DNA of 47,694 nucleotides from an uncultured Anaerosolibacter sp. (GTDB taxonomy: Bacteria; Bacillota_A; Clostridia; Peptostreptococcales; Thermotaleaceae), in contig CALECF010000145.1 in NCBI GenBank assembly GCA_937948705.1, positions 1 to 47,694 of the forward strand. The letters run 5' to 3'. Both the position numbers and the translations under genes were made by a program. Below are positions 8,376 to 15,842 of this stretch, piece by piece (position 1 is the stretch's first letter; each line of letters opens with the position of its first letter). The notes under the pieces are model-generated. The model had not been told where the DNA came from and did not search any database. It saw nothing but the letters and a program-made list of their open reading frames with translations.

Positions 8376-9401
8376 GTGAAACTATGGATGCCTGATCGGG
8401 TCTACTTTGAACCAGCGGCCATGGCGTATCCTATGGGTGAACGAATTCAAAAGTTTTGTATGGATCATCAAATACCAATATTGAAAACTACTTCCCATAA
8501 CCAAGTGAGGGATATACCTGGAGAAACTGAAAAGGCTAGATTTGCCAATGCTAAAAAAACCTTGGTAGTAGGGGTGAAAAAGAGCTTAAAATTAGATGTA
8601 TGCAAGCCTTCAGCCCATTTTCAATTTTCTTTGATGACGAACTGTCCTGGAAACTGCGAATATTGCTATCTGTTTACAACCCAGGGAAAAAAGCCCTATG
8701 TAAGGATTTATGTGAATGTAGAAGAAACTTTTCAAACCATTGATCAGTATATTCAAGAAAGACTTCCAGAAACCACAGTATTTGAAGCAGCGAGTACGGG
8801 AGATCCCTTGGCTGTTGAGCATATCTCAGGTGCTTTAAGGGAGACCATTGAATATTTTGGGAAACTGAAGAAGGGTAAGCTGCGGGTGGTTACAAAATTT
8901 TCAAATGTGGATAGCTTACTAGATGCAGCACATCATGGCAATACAAGATTTCGTTTTTCTGTAAACTCCCCTTATGTTATTCAGCAATTTGAACACAATA
9001 CCCATGGGCTGTCAGAGCGATTGGAAGCTGCTGAGAAAGTAGCAGAGGCTGGATATCCTCTTGGTTTTATCATTGCACCAATCATTTTGCATGAAGACTG
9101 GAAAAAAGGGTATACAGAGCTTTTGGAACACATGGATCAATACGCTGCCTTTAAAAAAAAGAGTCATATTACTTTCGAATTGATTCAACATCGGTTTACC
9201 AATAATGCCAAAGAAATCATTTTGGAAAGATACCCCAATACAAAACTAGATATGGACGCGAAAAAGAGAGTGTTAAAGTTTGGTAAGTATGGCAGAACAA
9301 AGTACGTCTATCCTAAAGATGATGCTCAGGAAATGAAAAAGTTCATTTCAGAGCTTATTATGAAACGCTTCCCCAATGGACATGTCCACTATTTCACATA
9401 G
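8376..9401 (+). CDS. splB: Spore photoproduct lyase homologue (radical SAM), Ser in place of the H-donor Cys
   Basis: A 341-residue radical SAM protein, collinear with SplB along its length (MPDRVYFEP, TTSHNQVR, KPSAHFQF, SKPY-like GKKPYVRIYVNVEE, TFELIQHRFT, KYGRTKYVYPKD, HVHYFT). The 4Fe-4S/SAM motif is CPGNCEYC (Cys90, 94, 97 with the start at GTG 8376). I chose 8376 because AGGTGA sits 5 nt before it; a GTG at 8367 overlaps that SD. In characterised enzymes a fourth Cys about 43 residues later (C140/C141, in FEASC) donates the H atom during thymine-dimer repair; here the aligned segment is FEAAS, with Ser140. There is no splA upstream. It may be a true lyase with another donor, or a paralogue with a different job. 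Confidence 0.85.
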   Translation: MKLWMPDRVYFEPAAMAYPMGERIQKFCMDHQIPILKTTSHNQVRDIPGETEKARFANAKKTLVVGVKKSLKLDVCKPSAHFQFSLMTNCPGNCEYCYLFTTQGKKPYVRIYVNVEETFQTIDQYIQERLPETTVFEAASTGDPLAVEHISGALRETIEYFGKLKKGKLRVVTKFSNVDSLLDAAHHGNTRFRFSVNSPYVIQQFEHNTHGLSERLEAAEKVAEAGYPLGFIIAPIILHEDWKKGYTELLEHMDQYAAFKKKSHITFELIQHRFTNNAKEIILERYPNTKLDMDAKKRVLKFGKYGRTKYVYPKDDAQEMKKFISELIMKRFPNGHVHYFT

Positions 9402-9438
9402 AAGGGAAAAGAGAAATCGAAAATCATTTGTGCTTTAA

Positions 9439-9467
9439 TTGTTATGTATAAGGGAATATGGTACAAT
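9439..9467 (+). promoter_or_regulatory. Sigma-A-type promoter
   Basis: TTGTTA (9439-9444), a 17-bp spacer and TACAAT (9462-9467), about 100 bp before the gene at 9570. Confidence 0.5.
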
Positions 9468-9569
9468 TTACTAAAACCTTAGGAAAAATGAGATAGGTTT
9501 TAGAGAAAAACCGAAATTTGGTGTTTTTATGCTCCTAAGATAATAAATATGAAAGAAGAGGGATGATGA

Positions 9570-9995
9570 ATGAGTTACATACAAGAGGAAAAAAAGCAAT
9601 ACACATTTGATGATTTGTCTAAACTAATCAAAGACAATACGGAGTTTGACGTAATCATGGATATCTCTACCCGAACAAAGCGGGAGGATGTAATGGCTTT
9701 CATATTGCAATGTGATGCAGAGGCATTAAAGAAGGATTTAGAGGAAGATGGTCTGGAAGTGGACATTGATGCAGATGAAGAAGCCTTTATCTCGGAGTTG
9801 ATGAATAAGGCCGATGAATATGCAGTGGAGATTGAAGAAATATTGCCGGAGGATTTATTGGCTTATTACTATGCCTATGAGTATGATGAGGATGAGGGTG
9901 TAATCAAGACGATTTTGGTAGTTTCCTTTGAATCTCTCGGGGAGCTAAAGTTAAGAGATGTTGGTAATCGATTGATTACTGTAATAGGAGACTAA
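9570..9995 (+). CDS. Acidic protein of unknown function
   Basis: A 141-residue soluble, strongly acidic protein (many Asp and Glu, for example EEDGLEVDIDADEEAF and EYDEDEGV). It has no signal peptide, membrane span or cysteine-rich motif that I can place in a family. The C-terminal third (IKTILVVSFESLGELKLRDVGNRLITVIGD) looks like a beta-rich domain. ATG 9570 follows AGAGGGATGATG. It is monocistronic: promoter at 9439-9467, terminator at 10017-10050. Confidence 0.65.
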   Translation: MSYIQEEKKQYTFDDLSKLIKDNTEFDVIMDISTRTKREDVMAFILQCDAEALKKDLEEDGLEVDIDADEEAFISELMNKADEYAVEIEEILPEDLLAYYYAYEYDEDEGVIKTILVVSFESLGELKLRDVGNRLITVIGD

Positions 9996-10016
9996 ATATT
10001 TGATATATAAATGTGG

Positions 10017-10050
10017 AAAGCTATAGAGGATACATTCTCTATAGCTTTTT
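10017..10050 (+). terminator. Intrinsic terminator
   Basis: A 12-bp perfect stem (10017-10028/10037-10048) with an 8-nt loop and a T-run ends the transcription unit of 9570-9995. Confidence 0.85.
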
Positions 10051-10074
10051 ATATTGTTCAGAAAGGAAATCATC

Positions 10075-10584
10075 ATGAAAAAATTTAGTATAATAATGGT
10101 TATGATTATGGTTTTAATTTATCTAGGGATGACTATGGATATACATAGGCTTTATCCAGATCAAGATCATCTCGCCAATGTATATCTTAAAGCCAGAGAA
10201 GACGAGGCTTACTTTATGGAAATTAGAAAGGAAATATGGGAGATTTTAGAGGTTCAAACAAGTAACACCTTAAAAAAGAATTTAAGTGGATATATGAAAA
10301 ACATTGCAAAGGTGTATCGGGATGATAAAACCAGGGATTATGAGCTGCTAGAGGAAGCATTAGGAAGGGAATGGGATGAATATAGTTATAACCATCTCAA
10401 ATATAAGGTAGATATTTACTATCCTACCCCAGATGGTATTTGGGTTCGAGCACTTAAGGCATATTCCTTAGAGAAGAACAATACCATCATCATCCATGAA
10501 AAAGAAGTTGAAGACCTATTGTTCATAAGAGAGAATGGTAAATGGAAGATAAAAACGACTAAAAAAATTAGTGAATTAATATAG
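10075..10584 (+). CDS. Exported or membrane-anchored protein of unknown function
   Basis: A 169-residue protein that starts at the ATG 10075 (SD AAAGGAAA); an in-frame ATG at 10054 lies before the SD and is unlikely. Residues 1-25 are a hydrophobic signal or anchor, MKKFSIIMVMIMVLIYLG. The remainder is helical and then ends in a beta segment, VEDLLFIRENGKWKIKT, a pattern common at the end of NTF2-like or DUF4829-type extracytoplasmic domains. I cannot assign a family with certainty. A terminator follows at 10758-10805, some 170 bp on; the gap shows nothing else. Confidence 0.6.
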   Translation: MKKFSIIMVMIMVLIYLGMTMDIHRLYPDQDHLANVYLKAREDEAYFMEIRKEIWEILEVQTSNTLKKNLSGYMKNIAKVYRDDKTRDYELLEEALGREWDEYSYNHLKYKVDIYYPTPDGIWVRALKAYSLEKNNTIIIHEKEVEDLLFIRENGKWKIKTTKKISELI

Positions 10585-10757
10585 ATCCATGGTTATAGAA
10601 TGAAGTATTTACTCGGAAGTTAGGATGAAATCAAAGAATTGAATTCATTTGGTTAGACGTGAAGGGCTAGAGGTTTGTATAGATGTCTTTTGGGTCTGAA
10701 TGATTGAAATAATCGCAAGATGGATAAGAGTTTATCTGAAAAAGAAGACCTCAACAC

Positions 10758-10805
10758 AAACAGAAGCATTTCGGCTTTAATAAGCAAAATGCTTCTGTTT
10801 TAATA
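10758..10805 (+). terminator. Intrinsic terminator
   Basis: A stem AAACAGAAGCATTT (10758-10771) pairs with AAATGCTTCTGTTT (10787-10800), followed by T and AT-rich sequence. It lies between convergent genes. Confidence 0.7.
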
Positions 10806-10828
10806 TATATGTAGTAAAGGAGGCATGT

Positions 10829-11245
10829 TTATTGGTAGATCACTTTCACATCATATCGCCCAGTATCATCGGCAATATTGGTTTCTAGGATAATGGGCGA
10901 AACCAGTATGCGATCGAGTAGTTGACGATTTTTGGTAGATTCTTTTACTATGATGTTAAAAATGTAGCCATAATTATCTTTCTTTACCTCGATATTTTTA
11001 ATGAAATGTTTTTGATGATCTTCTAAACGAATGATGACAAAGTTGCCACAAGTAAATTGCTTCTTATAAATACCAGTACTTCCTTGGGTTTCATGAATCC
11101 AATCAAGGACTACTGGATCAAGCTGAGTTTCATCATAAATAATCTTAAAATCCTTCATATTATTAGTTAACTTATCCCCATCACAACCCATAAACCAAAA
11201 CATACTAATGATGATTAGTATAAAAAATAACAATAGTTTCTTCAA
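10829..11245 (-). CDS. Small lipoprotein of unknown function
   Basis: A 138-residue protein with a hydrophobic signal peptide and lipobox FMGC (Cys21), hence probably membrane-anchored outside the cell. The mature part has the pattern of a small beta domain (CGNFVIIRLEDHQK, YGYIFNIIVKE, VSPIILETN, GRYDVKVIYQ) that reminds me of PrcB-like domains, but the match is weak. The ATG lies at 11243-11245; upstream is GGGGGTATTATC. It stands alone, convergent with the gene at 10075. Confidence 0.6.
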   Translation of the reverse strand: MKKLLLFFILIIISMFWFMGCDGDKLTNNMKDFKIIYDETQLDPVVLDWIHETQGSTGIYKKQFTCGNFVIIRLEDHQKHFIKNIEVKKDNYGYIFNIIVKESTKNRQLLDRILVSPIILETNIADDTGRYDVKVIYQ

Positions 11246-11345
11246 GATAATACCCCCTACGTCAATCCCCCATATATATAGACGTAAAAAAAAGGAAAAA
11301 GTTTCATTATTTATAAAAAAGTTTTGTATAGAGTTTTATGGAATA

Positions 11346-11368
11346 AAAAAGACACAATTTATGTGCCT
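11346..11368 (-). terminator. Intrinsic terminator of the SASP gene
   Basis: On the minus strand GGCACA, loop TAAAT, TGTGTC then TTTTTT, 19 bp after the SASP stop. Confidence 0.7.
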
Positions 11369-11386
11369 TTATTATCCCAACTTCTA

Positions 11387-11623
11387 TTAATCTAGATCTT
11401 GGGGAAGTTGATCGCTTGCATAGACCATACCATTGGATGCATTCTCAATCAGTCGTTTCGTCATCTCACCACCAAGTTGTCCACCCATTTGTCCAGCTTG
11501 TCTAGATGTCATTTCGCCTCCAGCAGATGTATTGGTCATATCCATATGAAGCTCTCCAGCGATTTCTGCTTTGAATTCATTTAGTGCTGCCCTAGCCTCA
11601 GGAACCATTGGCCGTCTTGTCAT
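11387..11623 (-). CDS. Alpha/beta-type small acid-soluble spore protein
   Basis: A 78-residue SASP. These proteins coat spore DNA, put it in A-like form and protect it from UV and heat; they are degraded by the GPR protease at germination. The two conserved blocks are visible: ALNEFKAEIAGEL, containing the GPR cleavage region (EIA), and GGEMTKRLIENA. The protein is slightly extended at the N-terminus (MTRRPMVPEAR) and C-terminus relative to a minimal SASP. SD AAGAGGTG precedes the ATG. A sigma-G-type promoter lies at 11664-11693. The presence of SASP and a photoproduct lyase homologue within 3 kb fits spore DNA protection. Confidence 0.93.
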   Translation of the reverse strand: MTRRPMVPEARAALNEFKAEIAGELHMDMTNTSAGGEMTSRQAGQMGGQLGGEMTKRLIENASNGMVYASDQLPQDLD

Positions 11624-11663
11624 ATATTACACCTCTTTTCCTATGAATAATAAAAGCTACTAT

Positions 11664-11693
11664 TAGTATGAGCTAAGTCGTTCTACAGTATTT
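11664..11693 (-). promoter_or_regulatory. Sigma-G-type forespore promoter of the SASP gene
   Basis: Minus strand: AAATA, 18-bp spacer, CATACTA. This matches the known Bacillus consensus gMATR-N18-CATNMTA except for the weakly conserved first G. It leaves about 35 nt of leader before the SASP ATG. Confidence 0.6.
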
Positions 11694-11728
11694 TGGAAAT
11701 TAGTAGAAAAATATAAGAGAATTCTTTA

Positions 11729-11757
11729 TTGTATGGTAATTTGTAATGTGTTAAGAT
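11729..11757 (+). promoter_or_regulatory. Promoter of the pantothenate operon leader
   Basis: TTGTAT (11729-11734), a 17-bp spacer ending in TG-T, then TAAGAT (11752-11757), which makes it an extended -10 element. It lies directly before the structured leader at 11764. Confidence 0.5.
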
Positions 11758-11763
11758 GAATAT

Positions 11764-11902
11764 GGATAGTATCGAAAGAGCTATACTAGTTTTATGAATT
11801 GCCATAAATGAATGAATTCTGCTCTGAGCCAATAGGACCGAGACAGGAAAGGTAAATATGTATGATAATGCCTTTTGTGTGATGCTCAGAAAGGCTTTTT
11901 TT
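11764..11902 (+). ncRNA. Probable pan-motif regulatory leader with terminator
   Basis: The leader of the panG-panB-panC-panD operon. A hairpin at 11823-11843 pairs UCU-G-GCC with GG-C-C-AGA around loop AAUA and leaves one bulged A on each side (A27 and A37 of 118xx). A stem with two conserved bulged adenosines, upstream of panB/C/D genes, is the published description of the pan motif. A second simple hairpin lies at 11767-11788. Then GCCTTT (11870-11875) pairs with AAAGGC (11890-11895), followed by seven T: an intrinsic terminator. GAAAGG at 11847-11852 could pair with CCTTTT and act as antiterminator. Ligand unknown. The motif assignment is from memory. Confidence 0.55.
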
Positions 11903-11995
11903 ATTGCCTTTTTGGGAAAGCTAAGATCACATTCCTCTGTTTTTGGTGCGTTGACAGTGGAGTGTGATTTTTATTATGTTGAAGGACGTGGGCAA

Positions 11996-12862
11996 ATGAA
12001 ATTTGGTTTTATTGGGGCAGGGAAAGTTGGAATGGCATTCGGTATGTACTTGAGGATAAAAGGCTTTCATGTACAAGGCTATTATAGTAGAAATTATGTT
12101 TCTGCTCAAACAGCAGCAACAAAGACGAATAGCCAAGCCTATGAGACACTAGAACAGTTAATGATTGAAATAGATTTTTTATGGATTACTACACCTGATG
12201 ATGAGATTAAAGGGGTATGCAATCATCTTGCAGAAAGAAAACTTTTTAGAGAAGGACAGATCATTGCCCACATGAGTGGTGCTGCACCATCTAGCTTGTT
12301 ACAGGAGGCACAAAAACAAGGCTGTTGCATCTATTCCGTACATCCATTACAAGCTGTTGCAGGAATAGAGAAGGCTTTGAGGGATTTAGAGAATACCTAT
12401 TTTTGTATAGAAGGTGATCCTGAAAAAATGAGTGTCATCGAAGCATTGTTTGTAAAGCTTGGGAATCCTATTTTTAAACTTACAACAGAGCAAAAGGTAT
12501 TGTATCACGCAGGGGCGTGTGTCTTCTCGAATTATTTAGTAACCTTAGTAGATCAAGGGTTAAGCTACTTTGAGAACATTGGTATTGCCAAAGAAGAGGG
12601 CTTTAAGGCAGTACTCCCCCTCATCATGGGGACTTTGCATAACATAGAAGACATGGGGACAGCTAGGGCTTTGACGGGGCCCATTGCTAGGGGTGATCAG
12701 CGTACAGTGGAAAATCATGTAAGGGCTTTGACAGAGCATATACCAGAATCCTTGGCTTTTTATCGGAAAATGGGTCAAATGACCTTGGAGATTGCATCTA
12801 AGGAGAAATTAAGGGATAGACAAAAGATTGAGTCGTTAAAAAAAATATTGAATGAGGTGTAA
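11996..12862 (+). CDS. panG: Ketopantoate reductase, PanG-like (Rossmann and DUF2520 domains)
   Basis: A 288-residue NADPH-dependent enzyme likely to reduce 2-dehydropantoate to pantoate. The nucleotide-binding fingerprint [13 protein letters not shown] sits at the N-terminus; the C-terminal half is the helical DUF2520 domain ([28 protein letters not shown]). The same layout is described for PanG, the alternative to PanE. It is the first gene of the operon, two bases before panB, which strongly supports the role. The start at 11996 is after GAAGGACG; the frame is open further upstream to 11858, but that part is the structured leader and its terminator, not coding. Confidence 0.82.
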   Translation: MKFGFIGAGKVGMAFGMYLRIKGFHVQGYYSRNYVSAQTAATKTNSQAYETLEQLMIEIDFLWITTPDDEIKGVCNHLAERKLFREGQIIAHMSGAAPSSLLQEAQKQGCCIYSVHPLQAVAGIEKALRDLENTYFCIEGDPEKMSVIEALFVKLGNPIFKLTTEQKVLYHAGACVFSNYLVTLVDQGLSYFENIGIAKEEGFKAVLPLIMGTLHNIEDMGTARALTGPIARGDQRTVENHVRALTEHIPESLAFYRKMGQMTLEIASKEKLRDRQKIESLKKILNEV

Positions 12863-12864
12863 AA

Positions 12865-13701
12865 ATGACTGGAAAAAAATTTACTACAGCAGCGTTTATA
12901 GAAGCAAAAAAGAAAAATGAGAAAGTTTCGATGCTTACAGCCTATGATTATTCTACAGCCAAGTTATTAGATGAGGCTGGCGCAGACAGCCTTTTGGTGG
13001 GAGATTCCTTGGGAATGGTTGTGTTGGGATATGAAAATACGTTACAGGTAACGGTAGAGGATATTATTCACCACTGTAAGGCCGTAGCAAGGGGCGTGAA
13101 AAGAGCCCTTGTTATTGCAGATATGCCATTTCTTTCCTATCATATTAGCGTGGAAGAGAGTGTGCGAAATGCTGGGCGCATGATTCAAGAAGGAAATGCC
13201 CATGCTGTAAAGCTGGAGGGTGGCGAAGAAGTCATCGATAAGGTGAGGGCCATTATAAGAGCTCAGATTCCTGTGATTGGGCACCTGGGTTTGACGCCTC
13301 AATCAGTGAATCTTTTGGGCGGTTTTAAGGTGCAAGGCAAGAGCGAAGAGCAAGCAAAAAAAATGGTCCAGGATGCGATGCTGCTTCAAGAAGCAGGTGT
13401 CTTTGCCATCGTATTGGAGTGTGTACCTGAGCCTTTAGCAAAATTGATTACCGAGAAGCTTGATATTCCAACCATAGGGATTGGTGCAGGTAAATATTGT
13501 GATGGACAGGTATTGGTAACACAGGATATGTTGGGCATGTTTTCAGACTTTAAGCCTAAATTTGTCAAACAATATGCTCAGTTGGGTGAAGCGATGAAAG
13601 CAGCGTGTAAGCAATATATAGAAGAGATGAGAACCATGGAATTCCCAGGGAAGGAACATACTTTCACTATGGATGAGGAAGTGCTATCAAAATTGTATTA
13701 A
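12865..13701 (+). CDS. panB: 3-methyl-2-oxobutanoate hydroxymethyltransferase
   Basis: A 278-residue enzyme that transfers a hydroxymethyl group from 5,10-methylene-tetrahydrofolate to 2-oxoisovalerate, giving ketopantoate, the first committed step to pantothenate. Typical family segments are [31 protein letters not shown] with the metal-binding Asp, [10 protein letters not shown] with the second Asp, [20 protein letters not shown] and [15 protein letters not shown]. Length is standard and the frame intact. It starts 2 bp after the PanG stop, with GAGGTGTAAAA as SD. Confidence 0.97.
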   Translation: MTGKKFTTAAFIEAKKKNEKVSMLTAYDYSTAKLLDEAGADSLLVGDSLGMVVLGYENTLQVTVEDIIHHCKAVARGVKRALVIADMPFLSYHISVEESVRNAGRMIQEGNAHAVKLEGGEEVIDKVRAIIRAQIPVIGHLGLTPQSVNLLGGFKVQGKSEEQAKKMVQDAMLLQEAGVFAIVLECVPEPLAKLITEKLDIPTIGIGAGKYCDGQVLVTQDMLGMFSDFKPKFVKQYAQLGEAMKAACKQYIEEMRTMEFPGKEHTFTMDEEVLSKLY

Positions 13702-13720
13702 GCATGGGAGGATAAGGGCA

Positions 13721-14566
13721 ATGAAGATTGTTGAGACGGTTGAAAAGGTCAGAGGGGAAGTAGCCAGGGCTAGACAGGAAGGGATGAAAATAGGCTTTGT
13801 GCCTACCATGGGGTATCTTCATGAGGGTCATGGCTCGTTGATTAAAAGGGCAAAGGAAGAAAATGAATTTGTGGTAGTAAGTATATTTGTGAATCCTACT
13901 CAATTTGGTGTTGGGGAAGACTTTGAGACCTATCCTAGGGATTTGGCTCAGGATAGTATCCTTGCAGAACAGGCAGGAGCTGATGTTATTTTCCATCCCA
14001 CAGTATCGGAAATGTATCCTCAGGGTTATAGGACTTATGTAGAAGTAGAGGGTATTACATCTAAGTTATGCGGTGGGTCTAGACCAGGCCACTTTAGAGG
14101 TGTAACAACAATCGTGAGCAAGCTTTTTCATATGGTAAAGGCAGATCGGGCGTATTTTGGACAAAAGGATGCTCAACAAGTAGCTGTGATTCAGCAGATG
14201 GTAAGAGATCTAAATATGGACATAGAAGTCATTCCCTGTGCCATTGTAAGAGAAGCTGATGGGCTTGCCATGAGTTCAAGAAATACCTACTTAAGTCCGG
14301 AGGAAAGAAAAGCAGCTTTAATACTCTCTCAGTCCCTCTTTCAAGCTGAGAAGATGATTGAGAATGGAGATCACGATGCAAGAAGCCTAGCAACTTGGAT
14401 CAAGGAGAAGATTCAAAGTGAATCATTGGCAAAAATAGATTATGTAGAAATTGTTAACGGTGTTACCCTTGAAGGGGTGGAAGAGATCAAGGGAGATGTG
14501 CTTATTGCTTTGGCAGTGAAAATAGGTAAGACAAGACTAATCGACAATATACGCTTGGAGGTATAA
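13721..14566 (+). CDS. panC: Pantothenate synthetase
   Basis: A 281-residue ATP-dependent ligase that joins pantoate and beta-alanine. Visible motifs: [13 protein letters not shown] (the HIGH-like ATP site, HEGH at residues 34-37), [17 protein letters not shown], and MSSRNTYLS (KMSKS-like). The ATG 13721 follows GGGAGGATAAGGG; an in-frame ATG at 13673 lies inside panB and is not used. The third gene of the operon, 19 bp after panB. Confidence 0.97.
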   Translation: MKIVETVEKVRGEVARARQEGMKIGFVPTMGYLHEGHGSLIKRAKEENEFVVVSIFVNPTQFGVGEDFETYPRDLAQDSILAEQAGADVIFHPTVSEMYPQGYRTYVEVEGITSKLCGGSRPGHFRGVTTIVSKLFHMVKADRAYFGQKDAQQVAVIQQMVRDLNMDIEVIPCAIVREADGLAMSSRNTYLSPEERKAALILSQSLFQAEKMIENGDHDARSLATWIKEKIQSESLAKIDYVEIVNGVTLEGVEEIKGDVLIALAVKIGKTRLIDNIRLEV

Positions 14567-14570
14567 ACAA

Positions 14571-14954
14571 ATGATGTTAAATATGTTTAAATCAAAGATA
14601 CATCGTGCCACAGTAACGGAAGCAAATCTTAATTATGTGGGAAGCATTACAATAGATAAAACTCTTCTAGATGCAGCGAATATTATTCCGGGTGAAAAAG
14701 TGCAAATTGTAAACAATTATAATGGAGCCCGTCTAGAGACCTATGTCATCGAAGGGGAAGCCAATAGTGGTGTGATCTGCTTGAATGGTGCAGCAGCAAG
14801 ATTGGTGCAACCAGGAGATAATGTGATTATTATTGCCTATTGCTGGATTAGCCCTGAGGAAGCAAGAACGTTAAAGCCAAGTATTGTGTTTGTAGGTGAA
14901 GGAAATAAGATTCTTGAACTAGCAGAGATTGAAAAGCATGGAGACATTAAGTAA
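14571..14954 (+). CDS. panD: Aspartate 1-decarboxylase
   Basis: A 127-residue pyruvoyl enzyme that makes beta-alanine for PanC. It is made as a proenzyme cleaved between Gly24 and Ser25 (NYVGSITID) so that Ser25 becomes the pyruvoyl group. [18 protein letters not shown] and the substrate-site segment [12 protein letters not shown] are typical, as is [12 protein letters not shown]. The start at 14571 is after GGAGGTATAAAC. Last gene of the operon, followed at once by a strong terminator. Confidence 0.97.
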   Translation: MMLNMFKSKIHRATVTEANLNYVGSITIDKTLLDAANIIPGEKVQIVNNYNGARLETYVIEGEANSGVICLNGAAARLVQPGDNVIIIAYCWISPEEARTLKPSIVFVGEGNKILELAEIEKHGDIK

Positions 14955-14984
14955 GCGAAGGAGAAATCCTTCGCTTATTTTTTA
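14953..14984 (+). terminator. Intrinsic terminator of the pan operon
   Basis: Perfect 10-bp stem AAGCGAAGGA/TCCTTCGCTT with tetraloop GAAA and then ATTTTTTT. It begins in the panD stop codon. Confidence 0.9.
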
Positions 14985-15842
14985 CATAAAATCTTCTATC
15001 AATTCATCAAACTTATGGCGTATATCCAAATCCTGATCAACAATGGTGGTTCCCCGTTCTCCAGGGAGTTTACTGTAGTAATCTGGATCGGTATTCTGAT
15101 ATAGAATTCCAGTAAAAAGTCCGTCTGTTTCTATATACCTGTTCATAGCTTTCTGAAAATCTGTGGCATCGTAATTCGGTTCATTGTCCAGATTGACCAA
15201 ATGATCTCTAAACCACTGATAGGTATTGGTTTTATTGAAGGTGACACAAGGGCTAAATACATTGACAAAGGAAAATCCCTTGTGTTGGATGGCCTTGGTA
15301 ATAATATCTACCAGCTGCTCCTGGTAAGCAGAGAAGCCTTGAGCTACGAAGGTTGCCCCAGAAGCCAGGGCTAGAATTCCTGGTCCGATAGGTGCCTCAA
15401 TAGAGCCATGGGGTGTACTTTTGGTAACGAAACCTGTCTGGCTTAACGGGGAAGTATGGCCCTTGGTAAGACCATAGATTTGATTGTTCATGACAATATA
15501 CGTCATATCTATGTTTCTACGAAAAGCATGGATGGTATGGGCAGTTCCAATGGCAAAGCCATCGCCATCTCCACCGGAGGCCACCACCGTGAGGTTGGGA
15601 TTTACTAGTTTGATACCTTGGGCTACAGGGAGAGATCTTCCATGTATGCTGTGAAAGCCGTAGACATTCAGGTAACCTGAGATCCGTCCTGAACATCCAA
15701 TACCTGAAACAACGGCTAAGTTATGGGGTTCAATATCAAGGTGGGCAGCTGCTGCTTGTAGGGAGCGAAGTACAGAGAAATCTCCACAGCCTGGGCACCA
15801 GGTAGGTGTTGTCTGATTGCTATAATTCTTTGCAGTTCCCAT
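14982..15842 (-). CDS. korB: 2-oxoacid:ferredoxin oxidoreductase, beta subunit
   Basis: A 286-residue thiamine-diphosphate subunit that decarboxylates a 2-oxoacid to an acyl-CoA and passes electrons to ferredoxin. It has the CPGCG motif (residues 16-20) and the ThDP/Mg motif GDGDGFAIG followed by N and NNQIYGLTKGQ-like NNQIYGLTKGHTSPLS. Cys51 and Cys in FSPCVTFN complete the cluster-ligand pattern of two-subunit enzymes. The gene starts at the last base of the alpha gene (TAATG overlap), so the two are translationally coupled. Likely substrate 2-oxoglutarate, but related enzymes use pyruvate or branched 2-oxoacids. Confidence 0.92.
   Translation of the reverse strand: MGTAKNYSNQTTPTWCPGCGDFSVLRSLQAAAAHLDIEPHNLAVVSGIGCSGRISGYLNVYGFHSIHGRSLPVAQGIKLVNPNLTVVASGGDGDGFAIGTAHTIHAFRRNIDMTYIVMNNQIYGLTKGHTSPLSQTGFVTKSTPHGSIEAPIGPGILALASGATFVAQGFSAYQEQLVDIITKAIQHKGFSFVNVFSPCVTFNKTNTYQWFRDHLVNLDNEPNYDATDFQKAMNRYIETDGLFTGILYQNTDPDYYSKLPGERGTTIVDQDLDIRHKFDELIEDFM

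Noticed and set aside
11858..11995. N-terminal extension of the PanG-like protein
   Set aside because: The sequence contains the leader terminator, has no SD before ATG 11858, and the Rossmann fold begins at 11996.
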